Shown here in pieces: positions 49,926 to 62,900 of a DNA stretch of 64,000 nucleotides. A program made the translations under genes and the position numbers. This DNA comes from Burhinus oedicnemus (Eukaryota > Chordata > Aves > Charadriiformes > Burhinidae): the NCBI GenBank assembly GCA_008921705.1, contig VFFE01006594.1, forward strand, positions 200,980 to 264,979, written 5' to 3'. The first letter of the stretch is position 1. Every line of letters starts with the position of its first letter. The notes beneath the pieces were generated by a model. That model was not told where the DNA came from and ran no database searches. It saw nothing but the letters and a program-made list of their open reading frames with translations.

Positions 49926-52900
49926 TTCTCCCAAGGAGGGAGAATTTCATGAGGTGGCTGCGGTATTTGATTCAGTATTTGATTTTCAAAAAACATTTAC
50001 AATTTTGATCTATGGTGACTGTGAAGGTGTCAATAGCCCTCTCAAGGCATTGGTTCACTGCAAAAGTGAGAAGGGCAGTGTTTCAAAGAAAATGAAAACC
50101 TTCATGGAATCCCAGGCTGACAGTGACAAATGTCTAGATGACAAGGTGAAACGGCAGGTGTCTTTGTTATTGAATATAAAGAAAGGTCACATATGGGACT
50201 AGTCTCTGATTTTTAAGAGAATTTTAACTGGCACCTTGTAATAAGACATCAGAAACAAGGAATAAAGAAGCCTAGTCATGTATAGAAATAGAGAGCTCAC
50301 CTTATAAATGGCATGAGCACTACACATGGACACAAAAGCAGAACGAAGAGATATGGCATTTATTTCTTGAGAGATCAGATAGCTCTCCATGAAATAATTT
50401 GTTTTCTCAGTGGCTGGATTTTGTAAGCTTGCGATCAGTAGCTTTTATTTTTTCTCTGCACGCTAGAATTCACAATAAGCAGAAAGTGCTATTGGCTTCA
50501 GATAAATGTGTGCTTGGTGTTTAAATAGACATAATAAATGTGGTTGGCTTAAAAATGGAATATTTGTGGTGTTGGAAGTCAAAAGTCATTGATTCACTTC
50601 AGTGAAGTGATAGTCAAAGGAAGGAGAGGTTAGTTTGCAAATGAGGAACCTGCTTATTCAAATTACCTTAGTTCTTTTACCTTGGTGAAGTTACTCTGAA
50701 CCAACTGAAGTAATTATAGCTAATTTTAAGAAAAGTAGACTTAGATTTTGGGAATTACAACAGTCTGGAAATCATGCTAAAATGGCCTTGAAGGGCAGGT
50801 TGGACAGAAGAAGCCAATGGCAAGAACGGATGACCTAGATTTTAGTGGAAGCTGGGCACTTCTGAATAGTCCATTAGGGGCCAAAGCCTAGGAGCCAGCT
50901 GCTGCAAGCAGAGTTGCCAAACGTCCTGACAAAATAAGAGACAATCTTGATTTTTTTGTAAAATGCCTCAGCATCCCAGTAAAAGAGTGTAAGTTGCCAT
51001 TTATGCCATAAGTCAACTGTAACACACCTAGCCATTTTAACCCAACGTGTTGAAACCAACCCATAGGTTATTCAGGGACCACGTGGGAACCTGTCCAGCT
51101 GTTGCCTGCTCCAGCTGGCTGTGACACAGCTGGAGATGATGCTAGGGCTCTAATACATCTGGACCAGTTTGAAGGCAAAAGGAACACTGTCAGCTCCAGC
51201 AGTACTTCTCAGTGTAGTTGAAATTGAATCCACATCTCCCAACACCTAGAAGAATGCCCTGGCCATCCAGCTGTTGGACTGGGGCAATGATACTGCTAGC
51301 CAGCAGAGCCAGCACTTGGGCAGACGCTTCTGACTAAAGCAAGTTTCCCTCAGAGATGATGAATTCTGCGTTGTGTTCACAGAGCAAATGCAGAGAGATT
51401 TCTATTCTGTCTGATTTATTTTATGTTTGAAGTTATTTTCCAATTCCTATGAATAATTCTTGGCTAGGAGCTTTTTCATAAGCAACTCATTGCAAGGCCT
51501 GAAAAAGCAGTGGGACAGATTCTCCACTTGTCCATGGTCCATGGGTAACATGGAACTGTGCTGATGTAGTTTTAGCTCAAAATTTATCCTGACATGTTTT
51601 GATAGGCCACAAAAAGTCAAATAGCTAATTCTGATGCCTCACTGAATAAGCAGACCCCATAGTATGAGACCTCAGATGTAAAATATTATCTGGATGTTCA
51701 TTTGTCTGCAATATCCAGCCACATCTATTTAGGTATGACAGTAAGTAAGCCTAAAAGGGATGCACAGATACTGATGTGATTTCATTTAAAATACTGGTAT
51801 GTGTAATCACTGAATTTGCTGCTTTCATATCTAATCAGACTGTATTAGCTAAGGCTGGGAAACAGGTAAAAAACCTGTGTGCAAGATTATTTAAAACGCA
51901 GGGCAGAGGAAGGAACCCTTAGCTAATTAGATTTTTCATTTTTATCCAGTATTTGGATAATGCTGAGAAATAAGTCATTTCTGTAATGGAGGGCGCAAAG
52001 AGCTCACTAGCCATCATCCTGGGCAGGAAGAAGCTTTGAAAAATGGAAGTAAATATCCTTGGGGCAGCCACATCTGCTGCCACGTACCACAGTCTCCTGC
52101 CTCGCTTTGCATGCAGTGGGGATGTATTGCTGTGTGCCCACAACTGATTATATTCACACTGCAAAGGACCACTAAGTCACTGTAATTACAGGGCTGCTTT
52201 ATATGCTGTGCTTATAGCTGTGTTTGTAGTTGTAATGCTGCTTGCAAGGGGTTGGTGGAAAAAGCCGGATTGTGGTGGACAGCATCTCCCCTACTCACAC
52301 CTATGCCAAGGGTGCACTAACGGAAAAGGCGTTATTTGCACCAGTAAATGCACTCCACTGAGCCTGTGTGCTCTGCTGGGCTGGTTTTGGTCAGGTGTCA
52401 TAGTGAAATGGGGCAGGTTTTATCCCAGATCCTCATCGTCTGTGACAAAATCCCGTTTTGACATCGTGAAATTGGCCTGTCAGCCCCTGTGCCCGGTTTC
52501 AGATCAGTCAGCAGGGCTGTCGCTCACGCCTCCCGCTGCTTCCACGCAGAGCGGTCCCTGGGGCAGGGGCTGACGGGGGCCACCAGCACATCACCGGGCT
52601 GCCAGTACCCCTGACGGGGAGATTCACTGCAGCTGAGGCACAGTGGAAAGGTCTAACCATCGCTTTAATCTCTCTTAAGCACATCTGACCTTATGTAGCC
52701 CAGAGGAAAGAAGAGTTAGCAATGCAGAGACTTTGTGTAGTCCTGTAAAAATGGGGAGAGTAATACAGAATAAAGAATAACATGGCACAAGCTCTTTTTC
52801 ATTCCTGCAAAGCCTGGCACTGGATTTGTGTGTGCAAATCTCTCCTTCTCCCACTCCTTTGGTCTCTTGCACTACAGCTGTCTGAGCCCAGGGTTGGGTG

Positions 52901-53560
52901 TTGGGGACCCATATTTTGCATCAGGTCTGAAGTCCTGTGGCTGTCCCCCATTGATGCCACTTCTACCAGCAGCTTTTGTGCAGTTGTCCCTGATTTTTTT
53001 CATGAGTAATTTCCTGATGGACGTGACCATAGTTTTACTCATTTTTTACTCTGGAGTTGTTTTTTTCCTTTCAGCAATAGTGCCTGGGCCGGTTGGGACA
53101 GATAAACACATATAAAAAAATCTCCTTTTCTTATAAACACCTCTTGAAAAAACTGGAAGACAAGTAAAAAGCACATCCTTAATCTGTGAGGTCACGACAT
53201 CCCGATGGCAGGAGGCAAAGGGATGACGTTTAATGCTGTCATCCCACAGACCAAAGGTGTGTGAGAATTTTACTAGGATTTTCTTTAATGACTTCAAGAG
53301 TGCTTATTCTTTCCTTGTCAGCCCATCACAGTTGAGGACCCTCCTGTGATATCCTAGCACTGCTTCTGCATTAAAGCTTTGAGTTGCTAGTTCTCAACTT
53401 TCCTAAGCAGATAACAGGGCAGAAACCTTCCATTTGTCCCCAAATAATCCTTGTTTTTTTCATTTAGCATTATCTTTCTTCTTCATTAACACATAGGAGC
53501 TACAATCATGTATTTGAACTTCCATTACCTTCATGTGTTTGCTTCCTTTCTGCTGAACTG
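49926..53560. other. Non-coding stretch, no gene recognised
   Basis: No gene is recognised. The 52,240-52,660 section is a GC-rich patch with a dozen or so CpGs and a 121-codon open frame (52,208-52,573). It has no initiator-like or splice-like structure that I can support. A perfect 8-base-arm palindrome (tcacttca/tgaagtga) sits at 50594-50610. Confidence 0.5.
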
Positions 53561-53590
53561 CTGTATTGGGAGTGGGTCAGCCCAATACAG
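53561..53590. repeat. Perfect 10-base-arm inverted repeat (hairpin)
   Basis: Arms 'ctgtattggg' (53561-53570) and 'cccaatacag' (53581-53590) are exact reverse complements around a 10-base loop 'agtgggtcag'. The stem does not extend cleanly outward, so it is too short for a microRNA precursor. No U-run follows it. Confidence 0.9.
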
Positions 53591-56500
53591 TGAAAGCCAG
53601 TCCCCATAGCTGATAAAGACTACAGCAGTATTCTGGGGAAAGTGTTAACAAATGGCCTCATTGTGTCTAGAAGAATTATTCTCAGATATATTCCTTGTTC
53701 TCATAAGAACAGGCATCCTGTATTGCCTACCAAGTCTAGGGACAAACTAAATTCATCTAAGAAAAAACCTCACATTTATTCTTAGTTCACTAGATTTAAG
53801 AACATGACACAACATATTGGAAATCTGTCTTGTCTTCTTTAAGAAGGAAAATCTTCCAGCACTACTCTGAAACATGTTGTATAGAAAACTGTTTTCTCAC
53901 TTGATAATGCGTCTTATCACTAAAGTCAGGTCATGAGTTTTAGATTTAAGTGCCCACCTTCAGACAGCTAAATGAAAATGTCTTGGTTTTCAGGGATGCT
54001 CATTAACTATTCCTCTGTTGATTTAATTAAGCATTATGGTTCTTAACTCTGAAGAATTTGGGTTTATCTTAATTTGGGTGTATAATGGTGCCTAGTTCTA
54101 GGCGTCCACAGAATAAAAAAATTATGTTAGCTTTAAGTATTCTGTAAAATAGTGAGAGTAACAGTTTTGTCCAATCCCCCTCATCCACATTTCCAGTGAG
54201 CATTTAACATGGTCTGAAAGTTAACCACTATTAGGAAGAAGGAGACCTAGGGGAGCAATACTGCCCTAGCAAGGTGATAAACTACCTGCACTGTAATCAG
54301 ACTGTTACAGCAAAAAATTGAGAATGTGGAAATAGAAGTTCTAATCTTGACTTGATGTGTGGCTATGGCAAAGTAATTTCAGTCTCTCCTTTCACTTCAC
54401 TAGCTAATAAACAGAGAACAGTAAGTTATTCTGAGGATGCTGTGATATCTAATTAATTTTAGTCAAGCAAGCATTTTGAAAACTGACCATACTAAGCACA
54501 ATTTTCTACTGCTACTAGCAGAAGTAAAAGAGAAATCAATTAGGTGTGAGGTGTCTCTTTGGAGACACAGGTGGAGCACCTGTATTCTTCTGCAGGCTTC
54601 TGGTACACAATTCTTTTCGCTCCAAGCTTTCAAATACATTCAGGCTCTTAGACATAACCAGTTTCAACTGGAATTCACCAACTTGACACCTTTGTGGATC
54701 TAAGTATCCACTTCAAAATGAAATAAAAGTTCCTTCATACTGTCCTCATAGTGTTGTTGTGACACACGAAAACCTGAGGGATTTTCTAACACGAGAAACT
54801 GTCTGCACACTCTCTAGCCTTTATATCTGTTTTTGAATAGTCAAAAGATTCAGCTTTGGTTTTGTGCAAACTTTTTTAACCTCTATGGAACAGCAGAACA
54901 AGTCTGTTAGCTGTAACGTGCAAAAGGACAGGACTGTTAACATCGTGGTTGTAAATTAAATGTTTAAATTACATCCCTGGGCTTTATAGAACCAGTGCTG
55001 AGAAAAAGCAGGGGAAGTTCTGACTTACATTCTTTCAGCATCTGTTTGAAAGTTTGCATTTTGGAGACTATCAGGACATCACAAAGGTCATTATAATTAA
55101 AGCTGAGATTCTGTAAGATGAACAAGAAATCCACTTGAACTGTGGATTTTCTAGATCTGTCAAAACCAGATTTTAAGCATTTTCTGCTTGAGATATGATC
55201 TTCACAGTTTTTTACAAGGATAATGTCATATCCTCATGATTAGCTGTTTTTGCCTAATCTGCACATTAAGCTACGTATCCTGCTCGAAGTCTTTGGATAG
55301 CCTCCTGGCCACTCACACAAGCATCTTGTTGTGTTTCCACAACCACAAAACAGTATTTTCCTATTGTCACTACACTTCAGTGAAATCACTTTAGTTCTAG
55401 GGATGATTCTAGTGGTATAATAATTTTCAAACAATTTACAGACTTGAAATATGGGAAATAAATCCTGACAGCCTCATATGTGAGGCACAGGCTACTATAA
55501 ATGTTCACCATATTCTTGGGGGTGGAGGTGCTGAATATAGAAGTGTGTTAATTGGCTGAGTGAAACCTATGGTTATTGCTACACTGATGGCTTACCTCCA
55601 ACAGTATTCCCTCATCATTAGAAAGTTAAAGCATATTTTGAGCATGACATTTGAAAAGCCAGTGGTGTTAAACTAGACCTCCAGGTACCAGAAGGAGCAT
55701 TAAAGTCTTACAGAAGATGTAGATTTTAACCTGTGTCACAGAAAAAAACAGACAGATTTTGTTTTGAGATTACTTTTTTTGAAAGTGACAAGGAAAGAAT
55801 TTAATTAAATTAAGCACTTGCTTAAATTTGCACCAACTGTTTAAATGATGGGGGAAAATGCATAGCTAACATATAACCTACAGTAATCTCTGAATCTGAT
55901 TTCAAGCTGGAGTTTTAATAAGAATGTCAAAATAAAGAAAAAGAGTTGTTTCTGTAGATATTTCAGCTGTATCAAAACCAAAAAACTAGAATTCATGTGA
56001 AAATGTTTATTTGCATGCCAACCTTGCTATTTGATATTAGAAATTTGGATTGTTCAGGGACACATAGAAATTTACAGTTATTTACCTTTGTCCAGGTCTT
56101 TTGATAGCCATGATATTTGCAATAATACTTTCTGATGGCATATTTGTACTATATTTCGTTTTTAAAAAATCTCAGAACCATTGCAATAATTTGTCTGCAT
56201 TTTAGGACTGTGGAGCCTCAGACTACAGGGTCTTGGATGTCCTCTCCTCTCATGGTCTAGTCTTCAGAGCAGTCGGGAAGGAAATGCTACAAAAAGAGAT
56301 ATTGTCCTGAATGAAAACTAAAGAAAAAGTCTGTAACACAGCCAGGAAGTGCGTGCATCTGAAACACTCCATCCTACTGCATTGCAGATTGTAAAGATGA
56401 AAAGCTTCATCCAGCCTGGCCTCTCCTGTTGTGCTTCATCAGAATATAGACGTGAAAAGAACCTCCATGTTTAATTAAGTCCATCATCCATTATTGTGGG

Positions 56501-57260
56501 CTTCTATATCACAAAATTGGCCTGATAAACTAAACAGCCTCCTCAGAGCATCCCTGTGACCCTTAATGAAAGGCTGTTTTAGGAACTTAGTACTATAATA
56601 ATTAGAAACTTTTCACCCATCTCCAGCCTGTGCTTACCTATGACCAGTTCATATCCACATAAGGTTCTTCAAGCCCTAGCTCACTCTCTTTTATATCCTT
56701 TGCTGAAAAGTACATCCTTAAATTAAATATGCTAGGCACTTTTAGTCTCGTATTCAAAGGAAGGTTCTCTATTCTACTTTTGAATAGAGGAAAGTTTTGA
56801 ATAGTTTTGAGACACAAACTCGCCAGTACTGCAACGGTGTGTCCCAGCACCCTGTGCTCCCTACTGTTCTTTCTCACTTCACTGTGCCCCTTTCAGCTTC
56901 CAGGCATCAAATTCTGTTACCCTTCCCCTCGAGGCATTGAACTGACATTTAACCTCTGGTGTGTTCTGAGTGTAGCCTGTGATCAAATCACCTTTCAACA
57001 AACCAGACTTCAGCCTTGTTACACATGGAATTTTTTGCAGGCCTTTGGGCCACTGCTTTGTGGGTGTGTTTTGCATACACTCCAGCTTTTAGACATCCTT
57101 CAAGTAATACAGACTCTCAAAATATAAAAATATTTCAGTATCAATCTGTCCAATGCTGTAGGCAGAAATAATTCACCTCCATACAATCCTCTACCCTGTT
57201 CATACACTAGAAGATTACATTTTGTCTTTTTTGTTGTTGCTACTGAATGTATTTGGAACC
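53591..57260. other. Non-coding stretch, no gene recognised
   Basis: AT-rich sequence with no element or gene I can name. Open frames around 56,800-57,130 lie on both strands and have no known domain. Confidence 0.55.
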
Positions 57261-57264
57261 TGAT

Positions 57265-57700
57265 GCTGAATTGCTCACTCACCATGACCCCAGCACTTTC
57301 TTGGAGTCACATCATTGGAGGAGACATTTTTCCAGTCTTTATCAAATGTCTGAGTCTCTGTCCTGAGTACACACTTTCAGATTTAATTGTATTAAAGCAT
57401 ATTTTATTTGAATGGAACAAGTAACCCCAATCTCTGTATGTAATTAGCTTACCATCATTTAGTGTTCTGCAATTAATCAGTGGTTGAGTTTATATTTATG
57501 GTATTGAGATGATCCATGAAAATATTCAATAGTTTAGACAGGCTGTCAATTCCCAATGTCAAACCCTAGCAACATCCTCAAATTCACTATTGACAGCCTT
57601 TTTTAATTTGTTAGGTACCTGATTTTTATCCATTGTAACATATACCTTATTTATACTGTGTAGGAGCATTAAATACATTCCCTCTAATTACAAGTAACTG
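57265..57700 (-). mobile_element. Ancient CR1 LINE fragment, ORF2 C-terminal part
   Basis: The plus strand begins 'ctcaccatgaccccagcact' (antisense CR1 shape: ccactatgacccccagatcc). It continues to 'agtctttatcaaatgtctga', 'gatgatccatgaaaatattc' and 'aatagtttagacaggctgtc', which parallels the antisense order 'atcattaatgaagatattgaacag', and ends near 'acctgatttttatccattgt'. The blocks are spaced as in CR1, but each is strongly decayed. It has an internal 11-base inverted repeat. Confidence 0.5.
57540..57599. repeat. Inverted repeat, 11-base arms
   Basis: Arms 'aggctgtcaat' (57540-57550) and 'attgacagcct' (57589-57599) are exact reverse complements separated by 38 bases. They fall inside the old CR1 piece. 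Such arms in a decayed element may be chance or a small template-switch event. Confidence 0.85.
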
Positions 57701-59038
57701 CTTCAGAAAGAACCATTCTGCTGGAAGAACAAAATGAGATTTGTTTAACAAGACTTACTTTCTCTTGACTAATTTTGACTCCTGTCATTTAGCTCTGTCA
57801 CAGCTGACACTGCAAGAGGAGAGTGTTCTCTGGGTGTTGCTAACACAAGTGTTTTTTACCACTGCTGCTTCTTATTAGTGGCTTGGACACAATAAAAAGT
57901 TAGTTAGCTCCAGCCATCGCTGCATAGAGAATCCAGTCTTCAGGCAGCTCTTAACAGAATGGTGTGACCCCACAGTGAAACAAGAACCTAGGCATAAATG
58001 TCTGCTTTCTGCCTCTAAAATGCTAATCAGTGTCCAGATGGAATCCAGGCATCTTATTAAGGAGACCGTTTTTAAACACTGGGCTCCAAAGCCTAGTTTT
58101 AAACAACAAAAATTTGCATTAATCCTCCCATATTACATTAGCATAACTGCAATTCAGTTGTGGTCTCACTGTATTGATCTTTGTGCCAAAACTTTCACTT
58201 GAGTAAAGAACAGGTTCATTTGCAGCTGCAGCTCTCTCCCCTGCTGCTTCACAAGAATGTTAAATAGAGTCTTTATACCACCCTTCTTGCATATGTTTTT
58301 CAGGTGGCTGCTAATCACCCTTTAGCTCTGAAGGAACATGGCAGCAAAAGAAAGGTCACTGGAAGGTTTTCTCCGTTTTTTTTTTTTTTAAGTCCTTGCC
58401 ACCAGTGACTTTAAGACAAAGCTGAGATTTAGAATTTTATTGCACTTTTTGTGGCAGAGGTAAGAAATTTCAGGTTTTGGAGCCAAATCCCTCTCCCACC
58501 TCCTCCCCCCACATCCCCTTCAAATGCAAGCTTTAGGTATTAAGTCTGAAATTGCAATCCAGCCTCTACCCATCAGCTAATCACCTTGCATTTAGATGTG
58601 TGGCACAGCTTTTTATGCTCAGATACGGTGATCTGTCTTCCTTCTACCTCTCTCCTTCCAAGGAACATCATTCATGTTTTGATGGTATCGCATATGTTTT
58701 ATCTCAGTGGTCTCAGCATACCAAGTTATCCAGCTCAGTTTATATCACTGTCTTGCCATCATTACTTAGGGCTCTGCCAGGGCCAGCTCATCAGGAATGT
58801 TCCCACATTGGACTGCTCACTCAATCTGGATTCAAAGCCTGTCTTCACGGTGGATGCAAACCCAGGGGACCAAAATCAGCAGCTATAGAATGAGAAGTGA
58901 ATGGGTAGGTCCTGTCCTGTGGAAAGTCCTGTGAAGACTTTAAGGTCCATGGAGCAAGAAAAAAGAAGCAACTTAAGGACATGAAACTGTTTCCTAGTTG
59001 TTAGGGGATACGGAGGGGGAGCAAATTATAAAAGGCAG
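57701..59038. other. Non-coding stretch, no gene recognised
   Basis: No gene or named repeat is visible. There is a 14-base T run at 58376-58389. The open frames of 100-113 codons at 58,552-58,893 overlap in two frames and show no domain. Confidence 0.55.
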
Positions 59039-59039
59039 T

Positions 59040-59450
59040 CCCAGATGGTGTCAAACTGAGATTAGTATCACCAGAACTTTTGCTAAAGTGAAACACTTTC
59101 CCAGTTCATTGCAAAAAAAATAGTCATTGAATGAATCAGGTTGGGTGGAAGCCCTGAAGATCGTCTGGGCCATCCCTATGCTCAGAGAAGGGCTGACTTC
59201 AGATGTAGATTGCTCTCCCAGTTTGGTATCGTCCACCAACTTGCTTAGGCCACTGTCTGTCCCATCATCCCACTCATTAATGAAGACATTAAACAATCTC
59301 AGGCTCAGTGTCAAACCCTGAGTAGCAGCAATGGAGGAGGCAGCAGTAGTTTGCCTTCCCCCATTGGCCGTCTTCAGTAGAAGACTCACCAGGACTACAG
59401 GAGACCTCCATCCAAAGCCTGTGTCCAAGTGAGAGGTGCTAAGCCTGTAG
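59040..59450 (-). mobile_element. Old CR1 LINE fragment, reverse transcriptase region
   Basis: The minus strand still translates to a recognisable CR1 core, FNVFINEWDDGTDSGLSKLVDDTKLGE, which corresponds to the [27 protein letters not shown] block. The catalytic doublet is kept as VDD in place of ADD. On the plus strand this is 'agtttggtatcgtccaccaa' and 'cactcattaatgaagacatt', the classic antisense CR1 signature. The copy is truncated at both ends, and the flanking residues are scrambled. Confidence 0.85.
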
Positions 59451-59884
59451 TGTGAGATCCAGCTTCTTTAAACTGCATAAAGACAACCCCTTTTCTTAAG
59501 GGTTGGAGCATTCATGGTGAATTATTGAACTAGAGCAAAAACTGAAACCTTAAAGCTTTTCCTGTCTTGTGGCTACACTATAGGAAATAGTATAATGAAA
59601 GTAATTTGAGGTTTACAGTATATTAGGCATACAAGAGGCCTTCTATACATTTGCAAGTTTAATCCAAAAATAAATGACATAATTTGTTCTTATAAAATTA
59701 ATTTTAATGAGCAGCTACATTTTCTTATTATTGATTCCATTAGTACTAATCTTTATGTAATGCTTTGAGATCCATGAGTAGAACCAAAAATTATTACTGT
59801 GGTCTTAAAATCCAATTTTCAGAAAAGCCTATTCCTCTAAAATCAGAAGTATTAGATCTGTGAAATAAGCAGAAATAATTTTCA
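59451..59884. other. Short non-coding interval
   Basis: AT-rich, nothing recognised. Confidence 0.6.
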
Positions 59885-59955
59885 TCTTGATTTCCTGAGT
59901 AGTTCCATTGAAATCAATCTCTGTGACTACGTGCATGCTTAAGAAAAGAAACACC
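59885..59955. repeat. Fragment resembling a palindromic sauropsid repeat
   Basis: The string 'cctgagtagttccattgaaa' followed by 'tcaatctctgtgactacgtg' and 'catgcttaag' resembles one arm plus loop of an old hairpin-type interspersed repeat (shape: cctgagtagtcccattgaagtcaatgggactactcacgtg..catgcttaag). The second arm is only partly readable ('tgtgactacgtg'). The family name is not known to me with confidence. It is probably a DNA-transposon-derived, non-autonomous element. Confidence 0.4.
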
Positions 59956-62900
59956 CTAGTGCTCTCCTGAAGAGAAGCTAAATTACCAATAAGCACGGTT
60001 TAGATGCTCAGCTTACTAATGCAGCACTAAATCCAGTACAGTTCACTCCAGGGGAAGAAAGTCTTTCCTAGTTATCACAAAAATTACACATATCCCCTGG
60101 GAGGTAGGTTCTGGTCCTGACTTGACTTAAAACAAATATTCATTATTTTATATTAGGTCTTATAATAAATGAGCCTTCAGTGGAAAAGTGTCTTCAGATA
60201 ATATAACCCATGACTATAGATTTCCTCAGGCATCATGCTCTAGTTCAGCTATAGAAGCGGCTATGGTGAATAAACCCTTTTCTTTAGAATTCGTGTGTGT
60301 GTGTGTACATGTGTTCGCCCACACATTTTACGTTTTTTTAAGAACACAGCATTAAGTGAACTTTTTAACTTCAACTTAGGCTTCAAACTTCTACAAAAAC
60401 TTTTTTGATAATAAGGGTTACAAAAAAAGGTATTAATATCAGTGACTTAAGATCTGAAACACTAACAATACTGTATTTGGGTTACGTTTCTAATCTAGTC
60501 TACCTGCACAGCAGAGACATCCACTCTGGCCAGGGAAATGTACTACAACCTGCCCCGGAAATACCGTGCTGTGATAACTCCTGCTGGAAGACTTGTGAAG
60601 ACCTCCCTGTGCACTGCACTCTGGGATATGATGCCTGAGTCTACGTCTGGAGTAGTGCCAAAACCAGATCAGGAGAAACACCTATCTTCAGCACCGTGCT
60701 GGAAGACTTCTCCAACAATACCCACGTCATCTTCTTTTGGAACATCTTGCCATCTGAACTCTACAGTCAATGGGGAGAAACAGGCATCTGCAAGGTGCAA
60801 TTAGTCTATTTTAGGTATTTATCTTAGGATAAGATGACTCATGCGGTAAGGCACCCATTTCTCTGCATTGATTATAAAGACTACCTAGTAATTAGCTCAA
60901 ATGCAAACATCTACACCACACACCCAACATTAACTGAGATGGATTTTACCCTATCTGTGTCTATGAGCCCTGCAGGGAAGTAGGCCATAGGAAGGCTCCT
61001 AATGAAATAGAGCCAGTTCATGAAACCCAGGCCTAACGGAGCTCATTTCTGTGTGGGGAACAAGAGGAATCAAGGTTACAGCCCAACATCCCACAAAAGG
61101 TATTTCTGCTGGTTACAGATGTCTTAGCTTGGCATTCCCTTGTGGTTTGGTTCTCACCATCCCACAAGGTAAAGCACGAGTAGGTTGAGAAGGATCCATG
61201 CCTTCTACGGTCCACTATTGTAACATTGCTGTCAAGCCAACATTTGGCTTTGTACGGTCCAGCCTCAAAAAAGAGTCTGGCGTCACTGAAAGCAGCTGTG
61301 CAATGTTTGGGCAAATCTGGAGCTGCACCATATATGTTCCAGCTGCCTGTGATGAAAAAGAGCCTGTAATAAAACAGTTTGACTCTGTCAGACCGTTCCC
61401 TGGTTGATGTGATCATACTAAATATGAAGAGAGAGATGAGCAAACCAGTTAAAAAGGTCACGAAGGTTAAATACAGAGAGAGAGTGAGTGAGAAATGTAT
61501 CCCAGTTGTGTACCATTTGCATTATACTCAGAATGGTTTTAGAGGAAATGAATCCACCAGAATAAAAAAACTAAGCAAGGAATATTCAGAAACATGTTCA
61601 TACAGTTAGATAAAAAATTGTTTTCTTGGGTTTTAAGATCTTTTTGTACAGGTTCATCTCCTCAAATTACTACACAAATCAAAATCTCAAATAAACCAAA
61701 AGCCCACTTGTTCCAAAATATTTTAGTTGGATTTAGTTCAAATGTTTGATTTTGCTTTGATGACTCTTTGTTAATGTTGCTTAATTATGACAATGAATTT
61801 AAATTCTGCAAGAAACTATTTTTCATCTCTCAAAATGGAACATCATACAGAAAAAATTAAGATTTAAGCCATCTGCAAAATGGAGAACTTTTCTGGAATA
61901 GTTCTGACCTCTCCCAACAAAACAGTTTTGGTTTTACCAGAATGATTAGAAGTTTGTTTTTCAGAAATTTCCTCCAATTCTGCCAATATCTGCCCTTTTT
62001 GAGTCAAAAAAAGGGGCCTGATTTTCTTCATACTTGCATTCTCTCAGACAGGAATGGCTGCAAGTACACAGTGGGGATGGGCCAGTGCACAAGAGAGGTA
62101 GATGGAGAATGTTTCCTTTGATATAGTTTCTACAATACACAAGAGGATGCTCAGCAGCTGCCTGTTATATGGAGGAGGATATTATCTATTCTATATGTGT
62201 TCCGGTCCCTTGCTCACAGATGTGCACACATCCGCGCTCACAGATCTTGCCTTGACTCACAAACCTAATGACCTGTTCCCTGTAAAGACAAATGCAGGTG
62301 ATAGCACGGAGTAGGCTGCACCTCAGCCACCAGCAACAGTTAAAGCGTGTCTTCTCCTTCATACCTTGGGACTGCCCTCTAATGCAGGCAGTCTGAAAAA
62401 GAGAATTTTTCTCATGACACTTTTAAAAAACTAGCTTCTCTATCAGATGAAAAACCACTCAAAGAAAGAAAGACTAAAAATTAAGATCATTATGCTCCAC
62501 CTTTTTTGGAAAGTCTAGGGGAACGATTCAGTGAGGGCTGGGAATTCAAGAGTATGATTCTTTCTATCAAAATAAAGTGATACAGCAGGCCATCATCTCA
62601 GATTCTCTTTTTAAAGCTTCACAACTGCCTTTAAAACTTAAGGATCAAAAGCAATTGTGTTATCTTCTTGTTAAAGAAAAGTAAAGCAATTTAGTCTTTG
62701 ATGTTTAATCTTCTGCTGCTTTTCTGCCTGCCTGTGGGCACGATCCTGTAAGCTGTCGGGAGCCTCCCAAGTTGCCTGCAGCACTTAACAGGGCTGGCCC
62801 AGCTCATGTCTCTCCTTCTTGAAAAGCGTTGAAGGCCTCCTCTTCATCAGTTTTATACTGCAGATGCTAGACAGGCACTCCAAAGACCCAAAGTCATGTC

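Noticed and set aside
50579..50750. Palindrome (tcacttca/tgaagtga) with nearby 'gaagttactctg' suggesting another hairpin repeat
   Set aside because: The palindrome is real but short, and the surrounding words do not line up into a recognisable consensus.
61033..61461. 142-codon minus-strand open frame with signal-peptide-like start
   Set aside because: The hydrophobic start comes from an AT-rich tract, the rest matches no family, and there is no promoter or neighbouring exon to support it.
61730..62000. A/T-rich sequence resembling an old 'ttttggttttacc' type repeat
   Set aside because: Low-complexity A/T wording can mimic this by composition alone.
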